Assembly (NCBI GenBank): GCA_965220095.1
Contig: OZ244805.1
Coordinates: 3,410,001 to 3,474,000 of the forward strand
DNA from: Bin87 sp965220095
Lineage (GTDB): Bacteria > Chloroflexota > Dehalococcoidia > Lucifugimonadales > UBA3495
Length of the DNA: 64,000 nt
Reading direction: 5' to 3'
The translations under genes and the position numbers were made by a program. Below the pieces are notes generated by a model. That model was not told where the DNA came from, did not search any database, and worked only from the letters and a program-made list of their open reading frames with translations. Each line of letters opens with the position of its first letter. The first letter of the stretch is position 1. Positions 50,661-59,968 of this stretch are shown piece after piece.

Positions 50661-53600
50661 ATGGCTCTATCCGGTCTGCTTTCTTTACTCGGCTCACAGC
50701 CGTGGATCCAGCGCCATCTGCGCAATTTGCGCGCTGAGCGCGCCCGAGCGAGTTTGACGGTGCAATCCGACCACCAACCGGTGTACGTCGGCGCCCTTTG
50801 GCATCTGCAACAGCGGCCAATCGTAGTGATCACGCCCCGTCTGGAGGACGCCCGACGACTGCACGACCAGCTGCTAACCTACCTTGGCGAGGACGTTCCG
50901 GTATTCCTGCTGCCCGAACCGGAAGTGCTGCCCTTCGAGCGTCTGGCGGTGGACGCGCGCTCGACAAATCAGCGGTTGACGGCGTTGGGGGCGCTGGCAA
51001 CTTCGGGGCAGGCTGACGCGGACGAAATTCCTCCATTGGTGGTCACATCGGTCTCGGCAGCCTTGCGTCTGACGCTGCCGCCGCATCTGGTAGCAGGTAA
51101 ACACCCTACGGCCCATCACCCCGACCGCCTGCGGAAAGGTAGCCGCATCCATTCCCTCGACGCGTTGCTGTCCGCGTGGGTCGAATTGGGATACCGGAAT
51201 GAACCCCAGGTGGACACGCCAGGAAGTTTCAGCTTGCGCGGTGGCATCCTGGATGTGTTCCCCTCCGACGCGGAACTCCCGTACCGCATCGAGTTGTGGG
51301 ACGACGAGATCGACACCATTCGCAGGTTCGACCCCGAAACGCAACGGTCGGTGGAGGAGGCAGACCACGTTCGCGTCATCGCTGCCGCTGAGCAGTTGCC
51401 CGACCTGGTCAACCCAGACACTTTCGATGAGCGGCGCCGCCACATCGATCTGTCACCATGTTCTCCAGGCGCTGTCGCGCGGTTTCAGGAAGAATTGGGC
51501 ACCCTGCTGGCCCACCCGAATCCCGAAACGGTGTCTTATTACAACGGCCTGCTCAACTGCAACACCTTCGCCGAATACCTGCCCGCCGACACTTTGGTCG
51601 TTTTCGACCGGCCGGCCCGACTGAAGGGAGAAGCGGAAGAGCTGGCAGAGAAATACCGCCAGCAACGCGAAACCCGCCAGCAGCGCGGCGAACTGCCCTA
51701 CGGCTTCCCCTCACCCAACACCGACTGGAGCACGTTGCTGGAACAAATTGACGGAGCCGGCATCGCCACGGTGGGCCTGGAACGCTGGGCCACTGACAAC
51801 GACCACCAGGTTGTGCAACCGTTGCCGGATACAATGGCGGGCCTGACGTTTTTCACCGCTGACGTGGCGGCCCGAGTTAGCAACGGCGGCGCAGTGGTTG
51901 CCGTCAGTCAACACGCCAGCCGGTTGGAAGAAGTCCTGAGCGATGCCGGCGTAAAGGCCCGGCTGGTGGAATCTCTGCCCACTCGTCCGCGCAGCGGCCA
52001 GGTGTATCTGATAGCTGGCAACTTGAGAAAAGGTTGGCAAACCGAAGGATCTGAGGTCAGCTCTGCGGTGGCTGTTTATAGCGACGCCGAGTTGTTTGGC
52101 ACGGTCAAGGAACGTCGTTATCGAGCGCCTCGGGTCAGGCGGGATATGGGCGAAGCTGTAACGCTGGCCGAATTGACGCCCGGCGGTTACGTGGTTCACA
52201 TTGACCACGGGGTGGCCCGTTTCGCCGGAACAACCCACCTGGATACCCCCGGCGACGAACGGGAATATCTGGTGCTGGAGTATGCTGGCGATGACCGATT
52301 GTATGTACCGACCGAGCAGCTGGATCGATTGGGGTCATACGTCGCCGCCACCGACGAGCAACCGACACTAACCCGATTGGGCGGCAACGAATGGCAGCGC
52401 ATCAAAGAGCGGGCGAAAGGCGCAGCACGTGAAATCGCGGAGGAGTTACTCCGCCTCTACGCCACGCGCGAATCCGTGGACGGCCATCGTTTTGGGCCGG
52501 ACGCGACCTGGCAACGCGACCTGGAAGACTCCTTCCCCTACGTGGAGACGCCCGACCAGATGCGCGCCATCGATGAAGTCAAAGGCGACATGGAAGTATC
52601 CCGCCCGATGGATCGGTTGATTTGTGGAGATGTAGGCTACGGAAAAACCGAGGTTGCGCTGCGAGCGGCATTCAAAGCGGTGAACGAAGGTATGCAGGTG
52701 GCTGTGTTGGTGCCGACCACCGTCCTGGCCCAACAGCACTACGCGACGTTTGCCGAACGGTTGGCCCCGTACCCGGTTAAGGTTGACGTATTGAGCAGGT
52801 TCCGCACCCACAAGGAGCAGGCCGCCGTGGTCGATGCCGCCCAGACCGGCGGTGTCGATATCGTCATCGGTACGCACCGCATCTTGCAGAAGGATGTTGC
52901 CTTCAGCAACCTGGGACTCGTGATTGTGGACGAAGAACACCGGTTCGGCGTGGCTCACAAAGAGCGGTTGAAGCAGATGCGCGCCGAGGTGGACGTGCTC
53001 ACCCTCAGCGCCACGCCCATCCCGCGTACCCTGCACATGGCTCTGGCCGGCGTTCGGGACATGAGCGTCATCCATACGCCGCCCGAAGCTCGTTTGCCGG
53101 TGCGGACTTTCGTTTCAGAAGACAGCGGCGAACTGGTGCGAGAGGCAATCCTGCGGGAAATCGAACGCGATGGGCAGGTATTTTTCCTGCACAACCGCGT
53201 CCGCACTATTAACCAGGTTGCCGAAGACCTCAGCAAGTTGGTTCCGGAAGCGCGGATATTGGTCGGCCACGGCCAGATGCCGGAAAACGAGCTGGAAGAC
53301 GTGATGGTGGAATTCTCCAATCGTGAGGCCGACGTTCTGGTTTGCACCACCATCATTGAGTCCGGTCTGGATATGCCAAACGTTAACACCATCATCATCG
53401 ACCGTGCCGACCGGTTCGGCCTGGCTCAGCTCTACCAGCTGCGCGGGCGCGTCGGACGCGGCGATCATCGGGCCTACGCCTACTTGCTGCTGCCTGACCA
53501 CGGGGAGATAACCGAAGCAGCCAGCCAGCGAATTCACGCCATCCTGGAAGCCACGGAACTCGGCGCCGGATTCCGCGTTGCCATGCGCGACCTGGAAATT

Positions 53601-54317
53601 CGCGGCGCCGGCAACCTGTTGGGCGCCGACCAGAGCGGTCAGATTCATGCCGTGGGACTGAATTTGTACTCTCAACTGCTCAGCCAGGCCGTGGAAGAAC
53701 TTAGTCGTAACGGCAGCGCTTCGGTCCAGACCGAAATCGACCCGCCCCCTCGCATCGACCTGCCGATACCGGCCAGCATTCCGGACGACTATATCGCCCA
53801 TTTGCCGGCTCGATTGGCATTTTACCAACGGTTGTCGCAAATCACCGACCGAACCCGTATCGGAGCAGTGCGCTCCGATATGCAAGACCGATTCGGCCCG
53901 CCGCCCAACGAGGTTGAAAACCTGCTGGCGGTGACCGACCTGCGGTGCCTCGGCGCTGCCGCCGGGGTCGAATCGCTTACCGCTCCGACCGCGGGGACGG
54001 TCACGGTGGTGTTTCGTCAGGCGGTCGGCGATGCGAGGCTGGCGTTGCAAAAAACGCTGGGGACAGCAGTGAAAGTGGGTCGGCGGGATTTGGAAGTGCG
54101 GGTGGCCGCCGACGCGGATTACGGATTGGCCCGATTGGGCAGGACTCTACGCCGGGTGATTGCCTTCATAGATGAGATGCACCAGGCGATGCAGTCTGCC
54201 CAGCCAGCGCCCGTCGACCCTGCTCCCTCCGCAGAGGACGACCGCAGCGGCGACGTCAAGCGCCCGGGTCGTCGGCGCAATCGCAACCGAACCAGGCAAC
54301 CCGCCGCCGCCGACTGA
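50661..54317 (+). CDS. mfd: Transcription-repair coupling factor
   Basis: Mfd removes RNA polymerase stalled at lesions and recruits UvrA. From ATG 50661 (MALSGLLSLLGS; AGGA directly upstream) it has 1218 residues; an in-frame ATG at 50481 adds an atypical leader that crosses the promoter. Domains in order: UvrB-like N-terminal part with GSFSLRGGILDVFPSD; the RNA-polymerase-interacting CarD-like domain (GGYVVHIDHGVARF, EYLVLEYAGDDRLYVP); helicase domain 1 with GDVGYGKTEVALRAAF and VDEEHRFGV; helicase domain 2 with TTIIESGLDMPNVNTIII and QLRGRVGRGDHRAYAYLL; and the C-terminal TRCF domain (PARLAFYQRLSQI, DRFGPPPNEVENLL). A basic tail ends the protein. It is complete, and converges with the DUF4349 gene with a 3-nt gap. 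Confidence 0.96.
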   Translation: MALSGLLSLLGSQPWIQRHLRNLRAERARASLTVQSDHQPVYVGALWHLQQRPIVVITPRLEDARRLHDQLLTYLGEDVPVFLLPEPEVLPFERLAVDARSTNQRLTALGALATSGQADADEIPPLVVTSVSAALRLTLPPHLVAGKHPTAHHPDRLRKGSRIHSLDALLSAWVELGYRNEPQVDTPGSFSLRGGILDVFPSDAELPYRIELWDDEIDTIRRFDPETQRSVEEADHVRVIAAAEQLPDLVNPDTFDERRRHIDLSPCSPGAVARFQEELGTLLAHPNPETVSYYNGLLNCNTFAEYLPADTLVVFDRPARLKGEAEELAEKYRQQRETRQQRGELPYGFPSPNTDWSTLLEQIDGAGIATVGLERWATDNDHQVVQPLPDTMAGLTFFTADVAARVSNGGAVVAVSQHASRLEEVLSDAGVKARLVESLPTRPRSGQVYLIAGNLRKGWQTEGSEVSSAVAVYSDAELFGTVKERRYRAPRVRRDMGEAVTLAELTPGGYVVHIDHGVARFAGTTHLDTPGDEREYLVLEYAGDDRLYVPTEQLDRLGSYVAATDEQPTLTRLGGNEWQRIKERAKGAAREIAEELLRLYATRESVDGHRFGPDATWQRDLEDSFPYVETPDQMRAIDEVKGDMEVSRPMDRLICGDVGYGKTEVALRAAFKAVNEGMQVAVLVPTTVLAQQHYATFAERLAPYPVKVDVLSRFRTHKEQAAVVDAAQTGGVDIVIGTHRILQKDVAFSNLGLVIVDEEHRFGVAHKERLKQMRAEVDVLTLSATPIPRTLHMALAGVRDMSVIHTPPEARLPVRTFVSEDSGELVREAILREIERDGQVFFLHNRVRTINQVAEDLSKLVPEARILVGHGQMPENELEDVMVEFSNREADVLVCTTIIESGLDMPNVNTIIIDRADRFGLAQLYQLRGRVGRGDHRAYAYLLLPDHGEITEAASQRIHAILEATELGAGFRVAMRDLEIRGAGNLLGADQSGQIHAVGLNLYSQLLSQAVEELSRNGSASVQTEIDPPPRIDLPIPASIPDDYIAHLPARLAFYQRLSQITDRTRIGAVRSDMQDRFGPPPNEVENLLAVTDLRCLGAAAGVESLTAPTAGTVTVVFRQAVGDARLALQKTLGTAVKVGRRDLEVRVAADADYGLARLGRTLRRVIAFIDEMHQAMQSAQPAPVDPAPSAEDDRSGDVKRPGRRRNRNRTRQPAAAD

Positions 54318-54320
54318 TTC

Positions 54321-55886
54321 TCACGGCGATTCGCTGGCGCTGACGGCAGTACCGCCGCGGGCGCGCCGTCGCGCTGCCACGACGATAATAGCCGTCAACG
54401 CTCCTACGGCTATCAGGCCAAGTATCACCCCGCCGGCGACTATCCAGACCGTCGAAAAGCCCGAGCGATTGTCCACCGTGAGATTCAACCTGGCGTTGGG
54501 CGCATCGTTGGCGGCCTGCTGCCCACTGGCGCTAAACACCCAGTTGTCGGTTTTGCCCAGGGTAGCGGCGTAGTCCATTACAGCGCGCAGGTCGGTGGAG
54601 TTGACCACTAACTCCAGTTCGATTTGAACGTAATCGCTATCGTCGTGTCTGCGTTCGTCCAGACGGTTAACATAACCGCCGACCGATTGGGCCCGCTGCC
54701 GGATTTGCTCGACGACTGCGGCAGGATCGTCGGCAGTCAGACGCAGAGATGCGTTGATATCCACATTGGAGCGAACGGTCAGGTTCAGCCGGGCGTTGGG
54801 AACATCGCCGGAGGGCGGTTCGCCAACGGAGCTGAGCCGGCGGTCAAAGGAGTCCCCCAGCGTTGCCGCGTACTCCATGAGGCCACTAAGATCGGTAGAT
54901 TTGACCAAAACAGTCAACTCCACTACCTGTTCCTCTTCTTGCTGGTATTCGTGCTTGCTGCCGATGAAGCCGCCCAATGCCTCAGCGCGGGCGATGACGG
55001 TGTCGGCTACCGCCGTCGGGTCGCCCACGTACAGGGTGAGCGAGCCGTTAGGCGGTTCGGTGGCGAAGCGACCCGGCAGCGTCAAATTGACGGTAATCAG
55101 CGAGGTGGCCACGCGGTTGGCCAGGTCGCGTTGCGTAGCTTCAACGCGTTCTATATCTGCGCGGACTTCGGCCAGACGACGTTCGATGTTGATGACATCC
55201 TCAACCGTCGGAGCGTTTTCCAGCAGGATGATCAGCCGCTCCTCCTGAGTGTACCAGGCGGTCAGGTGTGCCTCGTTGTCAATCAGGCGCTCGGTAACGT
55301 CGGTTGACGTGATGCCCTCATCGACGACCCGGCCAAGCGCGCGGAGAGTGTCCATGGTGTTGGCCAGGCGGTCGGCCGGGACGCGCACCGCAATGGTTGC
55401 TCCGCGATAGCCGCCCTCCCCGTAGATTTGGGACGATTCCAGCCAGCCGCCGCGCTGGGTCGCTACCTCCTCGACTTGCCGCACCAACCGGTCGATGTCC
55501 GACACTTCAAGACCAACCCACGCTTCAACGATCAGCTGTCTGGCGGCCTGAGGTTGTGCAGGTTGTTGGCCTTGTTGGGACGGGGCCGGCGTAGGGGGCG
55601 GAGCGGCAGTAGCAGCCGCCGCGGCCATAAACTGCGCCCGCCTTTCCACTTCCACTTCTTTCTGAACGGCCATGGGAGCAAACGTAGGGGCCGGCGCGGC
55701 CGTAGCAGCCGCCGCGGCCGAAAACTGGTCGGAACCCGGAGAACTGCTTGCCGTTTCGGAATCTTCCGATGTGTAAATCTCTTCGGGTGCGGCAGAGCCG
55801 CCACACCCCAGAACCGCGGCTACGACCACGGCGGCCACGACGAGTGTGAGAGTAGTGAACCGAATCCGCTGGTTAGCTATCCGCAT
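54321..55886 (-). CDS. DUF4349 lipoprotein with duplicated C-terminal module and TM anchor
   Basis: A 521-residue exported protein. The hydrophobic signal ends in lipobox AAVLGC (Cys28), then a Ser/Ala/Pro linker with two Ala-rich repeats. The DUF4349 core at about 115-275 has a central coiled coil (VEDVINIERRLAEVRADIERVE). Two tandem related modules follow, about 281-371 and 380-471, each ending APNARLNLTV or VPNARLNLTV after EYAATLG/DYAATLG. A transmembrane helix (about 479-505) and a basic tail close it. Both a lipid and a C-terminal membrane anchor are thus predicted. DUF4349 proteins are often encoded near anti-sigma or surface genes, but their function is not established. Confidence 0.85.
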   Translation of the reverse strand: MRIANQRIRFTTLTLVVAAVVVAAVLGCGGSAAPEEIYTSEDSETASSSPGSDQFSAAAAATAAPAPTFAPMAVQKEVEVERRAQFMAAAAATAAPPPTPAPSQQGQQPAQPQAARQLIVEAWVGLEVSDIDRLVRQVEEVATQRGGWLESSQIYGEGGYRGATIAVRVPADRLANTMDTLRALGRVVDEGITSTDVTERLIDNEAHLTAWYTQEERLIILLENAPTVEDVINIERRLAEVRADIERVEATQRDLANRVATSLITVNLTLPGRFATEPPNGSLTLYVGDPTAVADTVIARAEALGGFIGSKHEYQQEEEQVVELTVLVKSTDLSGLMEYAATLGDSFDRRLSSVGEPPSGDVPNARLNLTVRSNVDINASLRLTADDPAAVVEQIRQRAQSVGGYVNRLDERRHDDSDYVQIELELVVNSTDLRAVMDYAATLGKTDNWVFSASGQQAANDAPNARLNLTVDNRSGFSTVWIVAGGVILGLIAVGALTAIIVVAARRRARGGTAVSASESP

Positions 55887-55988
55887 GGTCTTTGCTCCGG
55901 CTTGAACTGTAATGTCTATAATACGGTAATGCTCTCTTTGCGGATTGACGGCACAGCTGGCTTCTCATGGTATTATTAATCTGACAGT

Positions 55989-56064
55989 CGGGGTGTAGCG
56001 CAGTGGCTAGCGCGCCACGTTCGGGACGTGGAGGTCGGTGGTTCGAATCCACTCACCCCGACCA
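55989..56064 (+). tRNA. tRNA-Pro (anticodon CGG), CCA encoded
   Basis: A full cloverleaf can be drawn. Acceptor CGGGGTG pairs with CACCCCG; the D-arm is GCGC...GCGC. The anticodon stem CCACG/CGTGG holds loop TTCGGGA, giving anticodon CGG. The T-arm GGTGG TTCGAAT CCACT has one G-U pair. The discriminator is A and the CCA end is encoded (56062-56064). Confidence 0.97.
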
Positions 56065-56122
56065 TTTTCACACTTGGCGACCAAGCCGGCCGGCAGAGCG
56101 GTCCGTGCCAGCGTTCCCCCAC

Positions 56123-56131
56123 TGCTATAAT
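56123..56131 (+). promoter_or_regulatory. Extended -10 promoter of the flavoprotein-dehydrogenase pair
   Basis: TGCTATAAT, identical to the element at 39099-39107, lies 30 nt before the start codon at 56161. No -35 is recognisable. Confidence 0.6.
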
Positions 56132-56160
56132 GCCCACAGCATTACGACAGGAGGCGCAGG

Positions 56161-57765
56161 ATGGCCCGCCGCAGTTTCTGGGCGTGGGGGATGGAAGACC
56201 AGCAACCGTCGCACGAGCAATATGTTGCGATGGCGCAGCGGGTGCACGATCGGTACGGCGCTGCCGTCGAGCTTCCCAAACCACCAACCGATGCAGACCT
56301 GAACCTGCGTAAACCCCGCATTCTGCCACACCCGCAGGTCGCTGAATTTTGCTCCATCGACGACCATGACCGCGCCGCCCACAATTACGGGCGCAGCTTC
56401 CGCGACCGCATCCGCGGATTCAATTGTCAGTTCCCCAACCCGCCCGACGTAATCGCGTATCCCCGTACCGAAGCGGAAGTCGTGACCGTACTCGACTGGT
56501 GCTCAAACTCCAACATCGTAGCCATTCCTTACGGTGGCGGCAGTACCGTCGTGGCCGGCGTCGAACCCCCCGAAGCCAACGCGATCGTAACCATCGACCT
56601 CACCAACCTGGATCAGGTGCTGGAAATCGACGAGACATCACGGGCGGCGCGCATCCAGGGCGGCGTGCTGGGGCCGGCGCTGGAAGCGCAACTGCGTCCG
56701 AAGGGATATACCCTCCGGCACTTCCCGCAAAGTTTTGAGTTCTCAACCCTTGGCGGCTGGATCGCCACCCGCAGCGGCGGGCACTACGCAACCAACCACA
56801 CTCACATCGACGATTTCGTCGAGTCGGTACGGATGGTTACCCCATCGGGAGTTTGGGAGTCGCGGCGACTACCCGGCAGCGGCGCCGGCCCGTCACCCGA
56901 CCGGATGGTCATCGGCAGCGAGGGGATCCTGGGCATCATCACCGAAGCATGGATGCGTATTCAGGCACGCCCCCGATTTCGCGGGTCGGCGGGCGTAGTT
57001 TTCGGAAGCATGGCAGCCGCATCCGAAGGTGCCCGCCTCATCGCCCAAGCCAAAATGTGGCCGGCCAACCTGCGTATGCTCGATCCTGCAGAAGCGCAAG
57101 ACTTCGCCAATCTGGACGGCAAACAGGCGTTGTTGATTATCGGCTTCGAGTCGGCCGAATTGCCGCAGGGAGACAACATTCGCCAGGCCGTGGCCATCGC
57201 CCGCGACGCCGGTGGAACGATTGCCGGGGACAACATCGTGGTCGCTGATGCCGCCCAGCGTTCAGACGCGTCCGCCGGGCGACAAGGCGCGGTGGGCAGT
57301 TGGCGCAACTCGTTCATCAACGCCCCGTATGAAAGAAACGCCACCATTGGATTTGGCGTGGTTGCTGAAACCTTCGAAACCGCGATCACCTGGGACCGGT
57401 GGCCCGCTATGGATGCTCGCATCCGTTCGGATTTGCAAGACGCTTTGCAACGCACCTGCGGTAACGGCCGCGTTTCCTGCCGATTCACCCATGTATATGC
57501 CGATGGACCCGCTCCCTATTACACGTTTGAAGCCCTGGGAAAGGTCGGCGGTGAATTGGAAGCCCACGCCGCAATCAAGCAGGCTGCATCCGATGCTGTG
57601 ATGGCGGCCGGCGGTACCATCACACACCATCACGCCGTAGGGCGGGCGCACCGTCCCTGGTACGACGAACAACGCCCTGATCCGTTCGCCGAGGCGTTGC
57701 GGGCGACCAAACGAACTCTGGATCCCAATGGCATCCTGAATCCCGGCGTGCTGATAGACCCATAG
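56161..57765 (+). CDS. FAD-binding oxidase, alkyldihydroxyacetonephosphate-synthase-like
   Basis: A 534-residue VAO/PCMH-type flavoprotein. RRSFWAWGMED at the start, RDRIRGF, the FAD pyrophosphate loop IPYGGGSTVVAGVEP, the flavin-facing EFSTLGGWIATRSGGHYA, IGSEGILGIITEAWM and the His cluster ITHHHAVGRAHRPWYDEQ all match the alkylglycerone-phosphate synthase branch, which makes ether lipids. D-lactate/glycolate oxidase-like activity is the main alternative. AGGAGG lies 6 nt before the ATG. A zinc-dependent alcohol dehydrogenase follows after 21 nt. Ether-lipid synthesis here is an inference only. Confidence 0.88.
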   Translation: MARRSFWAWGMEDQQPSHEQYVAMAQRVHDRYGAAVELPKPPTDADLNLRKPRILPHPQVAEFCSIDDHDRAAHNYGRSFRDRIRGFNCQFPNPPDVIAYPRTEAEVVTVLDWCSNSNIVAIPYGGGSTVVAGVEPPEANAIVTIDLTNLDQVLEIDETSRAARIQGGVLGPALEAQLRPKGYTLRHFPQSFEFSTLGGWIATRSGGHYATNHTHIDDFVESVRMVTPSGVWESRRLPGSGAGPSPDRMVIGSEGILGIITEAWMRIQARPRFRGSAGVVFGSMAAASEGARLIAQAKMWPANLRMLDPAEAQDFANLDGKQALLIIGFESAELPQGDNIRQAVAIARDAGGTIAGDNIVVADAAQRSDASAGRQGAVGSWRNSFINAPYERNATIGFGVVAETFETAITWDRWPAMDARIRSDLQDALQRTCGNGRVSCRFTHVYADGPAPYYTFEALGKVGGELEAHAAIKQAASDAVMAAGGTITHHHAVGRAHRPWYDEQRPDPFAEALRATKRTLDPNGILNPGVLIDP

Positions 57766-57786
57766 CATCACAGGAGGAACTGTCCG

Positions 57787-58815
57787 ATGCGAGGCGTAAT
57801 ATTTATCGGCGACCGAGAGGTCGAAATCCGCAACTTGAACGACCCTCAACCCGGGCCCGGCGAAGTCGTCATCGCGATGAAAGCCTCCGGTTTATGCGGC
57901 AGCGACTTGCGCCATTACCGGGCCGCCAGGGCAGATCGCGGCGATCCGGCCAACCTGAAAGTCGCGGGACATGAACCGTGCGGTGTGATTGCCGAGATTG
58001 GCTCGGGCGTTACCGAGGTGGAGGTTGGCGACCGGGTGATGATGCACCACTACACCGGCTGCCGAACCTGCGCCATGTGTCGTATCGGTTACACGCAGAT
58101 GTGCCTGAACGGTTCCACCGTTTACGGCACTGGCGCCAACGGGGGCCACGAGGACTATCTCATCTGCCCTGCCTACACGTGCGTAAAGATGCCCGACGGG
58201 TTGGATTTTGATGAAGGCGCGGCCTGCTCCTGCGGCACCGGCACCGCGTTCCACGCCTTGAAACGGTTGCGTCTGGCCGGGGACGACACCATCGCCATTT
58301 TCGGCCAGGGACCGGTTGGAGCCAGCGGCACGATGTTTGCCAAGGCGATGGGCGCCCGTGTCATCGCGGTGGACGTGGATAACGAGCGTTTGCAGTTAGC
58401 TCAGCGTCTGGGCGCTGACGTCTGCATCGACGCCAGCACTCAGAATCCGGTGGAAGCCATTCGGGAGCTGACTCACGGCGAGGGTGCCCCGGCTACTCTG
58501 GACTGCACCGGCCGGCCGGAAGCACGGATCAATGCAGTGAACGCTGCCATGCTGTGGGGCCGGGTTTGTTTCGTCGGCGAAGGCAACACCACCACCTTCG
58601 ACGTGAGCCCGCAAATCATCCACAAACAGCTGACGATTTTGGGCTCCTGGACCTTCAGCCTCAACGGACTGGAAGAAGTGGCGCGCTTCGTCGTTGACCG
58701 CCAAGTTCCGCTCAAGGACCTGTTTACCCATCGCTTCAAGCTGGACGAAGCCGACGCCGCCTACAAGCTCTTCGACGCCGGCGGCACCGGAAAAGTCTGC
58801 TTTACCTGGGACTGA
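57787..58815 (+). CDS. Zinc-dependent alcohol dehydrogenase (MDR family)
   Basis: A 342-residue medium-chain dehydrogenase. The catalytic zinc site is ASGLCGSDLRHY with GHEPCGVI. The structural zinc is bound by the four Cys of GCRTCAMCRIGYTQMC. The Rossmann motif IFGQGPVGASG is present, with an acidic VDVDN after it, favouring NAD over NADP. GGAGG precedes the ATG. It is in an operon with the FAD oxidase upstream, which suggests action on a related hydroxylated or polyol metabolite. The substrate is unknown; sorbitol- and threonine-dehydrogenase-like enzymes are nearest in motif. Confidence 0.93.
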   Translation: MRGVIFIGDREVEIRNLNDPQPGPGEVVIAMKASGLCGSDLRHYRAARADRGDPANLKVAGHEPCGVIAEIGSGVTEVEVGDRVMMHHYTGCRTCAMCRIGYTQMCLNGSTVYGTGANGGHEDYLICPAYTCVKMPDGLDFDEGAACSCGTGTAFHALKRLRLAGDDTIAIFGQGPVGASGTMFAKAMGARVIAVDVDNERLQLAQRLGADVCIDASTQNPVEAIRELTHGEGAPATLDCTGRPEARINAVNAAMLWGRVCFVGEGNTTTFDVSPQIIHKQLTILGSWTFSLNGLEEVARFVVDRQVPLKDLFTHRFKLDEADAAYKLFDAGGTGKVCFTWD

Positions 58816-58840
58816 CGGTTGCGTCGCCGCCCCGCCTCGA

Positions 58841-59890
58841 TCACTCGGTGAGGAGCTCGGGCAAAACCTTCTTGTTGAAAAGACGTAGCGATGCGGTCTG
58901 CAATTCGTCGGACATGAGGTTGCCGTAGTTTATCTCGTAGATGCACTGGTCAAGGCCCAGGGTTTCCTCGAGTTCGGCCAAGCGGTCGGTAACCTGGTCC
59001 GGCGTGCCGTAGACGACCTTATCCCGCAGCCAGTCGTCGTAATCCATGCCCAGGATGCGCCGGCTCTGCTCAGCCCAGTCGCCCAGCGTGCCGACGCGGC
59101 CGGCGTAGGAACCGACCCGATTGCCCAGCCGCGTTATCGAGTTCACGGCCGATTCCTTAGGGTCCCGGTAGGCCCGCTCGGCGTCCTCGTTGACATAAAC
59201 CGGCACGCGTAGACCCACCTTGCCCTCACCGGGATGGCCGGCGTTTTTCCAGGCTGCGCGGTAGGCGGCGGTGTACTCGGCCAGTTCGTCCAGGGTGAAC
59301 ACGCGGGACGGATTGACGATGAGCGGGTAACCCATGGCGCCCACGATGGGGAAGCTCTCCGCCGACGTGACGCCGATCGTGATGGGCGGGTGGGGTTGCT
59401 GGTAGGGCCGCGGCGTCACCGTCAGTTCGTCGCAGGAAAAGTGCTCGCCGTGAAAGGAGAAGGTTTCCTGCGTCCAGGCGGTCACCACCACCTCCAGGAA
59501 CTCGTCGAAGCGACTGCGGCTCTCTTCAAATGAGACGTTGAACCCTTCGTGCACGTTGGGGAAGGTTCCGCGACCAAAACCCATCTCCAGCCGGCCATCG
59601 CTGATGTGGTCCAGCACCGCCATTTCCTCGGCCACGCGGATGGGGTGACCCAGCGGCAGGCAGTACACCGCCGTCCCGATCCGCATGGTGCTGGTTTTGG
59701 CGGCGATTGCCGACGCAATGGTTACCGGTGATGCCAGCACGCGTTCCATGTTGAAGTGGTACTCGGCCAGCCACACTGATTTGACGCCCAAATCCTCGGC
59801 CTCCTGCACCAGCCGGAACGACTGTACAAAAGCGTCGTGGTGGTCGCCGTCGATGGGCCGTGGGAATTCCAGGAACAGTCCGAACTCCAT
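58841..59890 (-). CDS. LLM-class flavin-dependent monooxygenase
   Basis: A bacterial-luciferase-like enzyme of 349 residues. It starts MEFGLFLEFPRP and shows LGVKSVWLAEYHF, MRIGTAVYCLPLGHPIRVAEEMAVLDHISDGRLEMGFGRG broken by family-typical spacing, FSFHGEHFSC and TPRPYQQPHPPI. The C-terminal YGTPDQVTDRL segment is typical of LLM monooxygenases rather than F420 reductases. AGGAG lies 7 nt before the ATG. It follows the acyl-CoA ligase gene after 78 nt in the same direction; both likely belong to one degradative operon. Confidence 0.9.
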   Translation of the reverse strand: MEFGLFLEFPRPIDGDHHDAFVQSFRLVQEAEDLGVKSVWLAEYHFNMERVLASPVTIASAIAAKTSTMRIGTAVYCLPLGHPIRVAEEMAVLDHISDGRLEMGFGRGTFPNVHEGFNVSFEESRSRFDEFLEVVVTAWTQETFSFHGEHFSCDELTVTPRPYQQPHPPITIGVTSAESFPIVGAMGYPLIVNPSRVFTLDELAEYTAAYRAAWKNAGHPGEGKVGLRVPVYVNEDAERAYRDPKESAVNSITRLGNRVGSYAGRVGTLGDWAEQSRRILGMDYDDWLRDKVVYGTPDQVTDRLAELEETLGLDQCIYEINYGNLMSDELQTASLRLFNKKVLPELLTE

Positions 59891-59968
59891 GATAATTCTC
59901 CTGATACAAATGTCGTTCGGTAATAAACCGACTCGTCGTGAAGGCAGCTTGCCGCCGGCGGTAATTTG

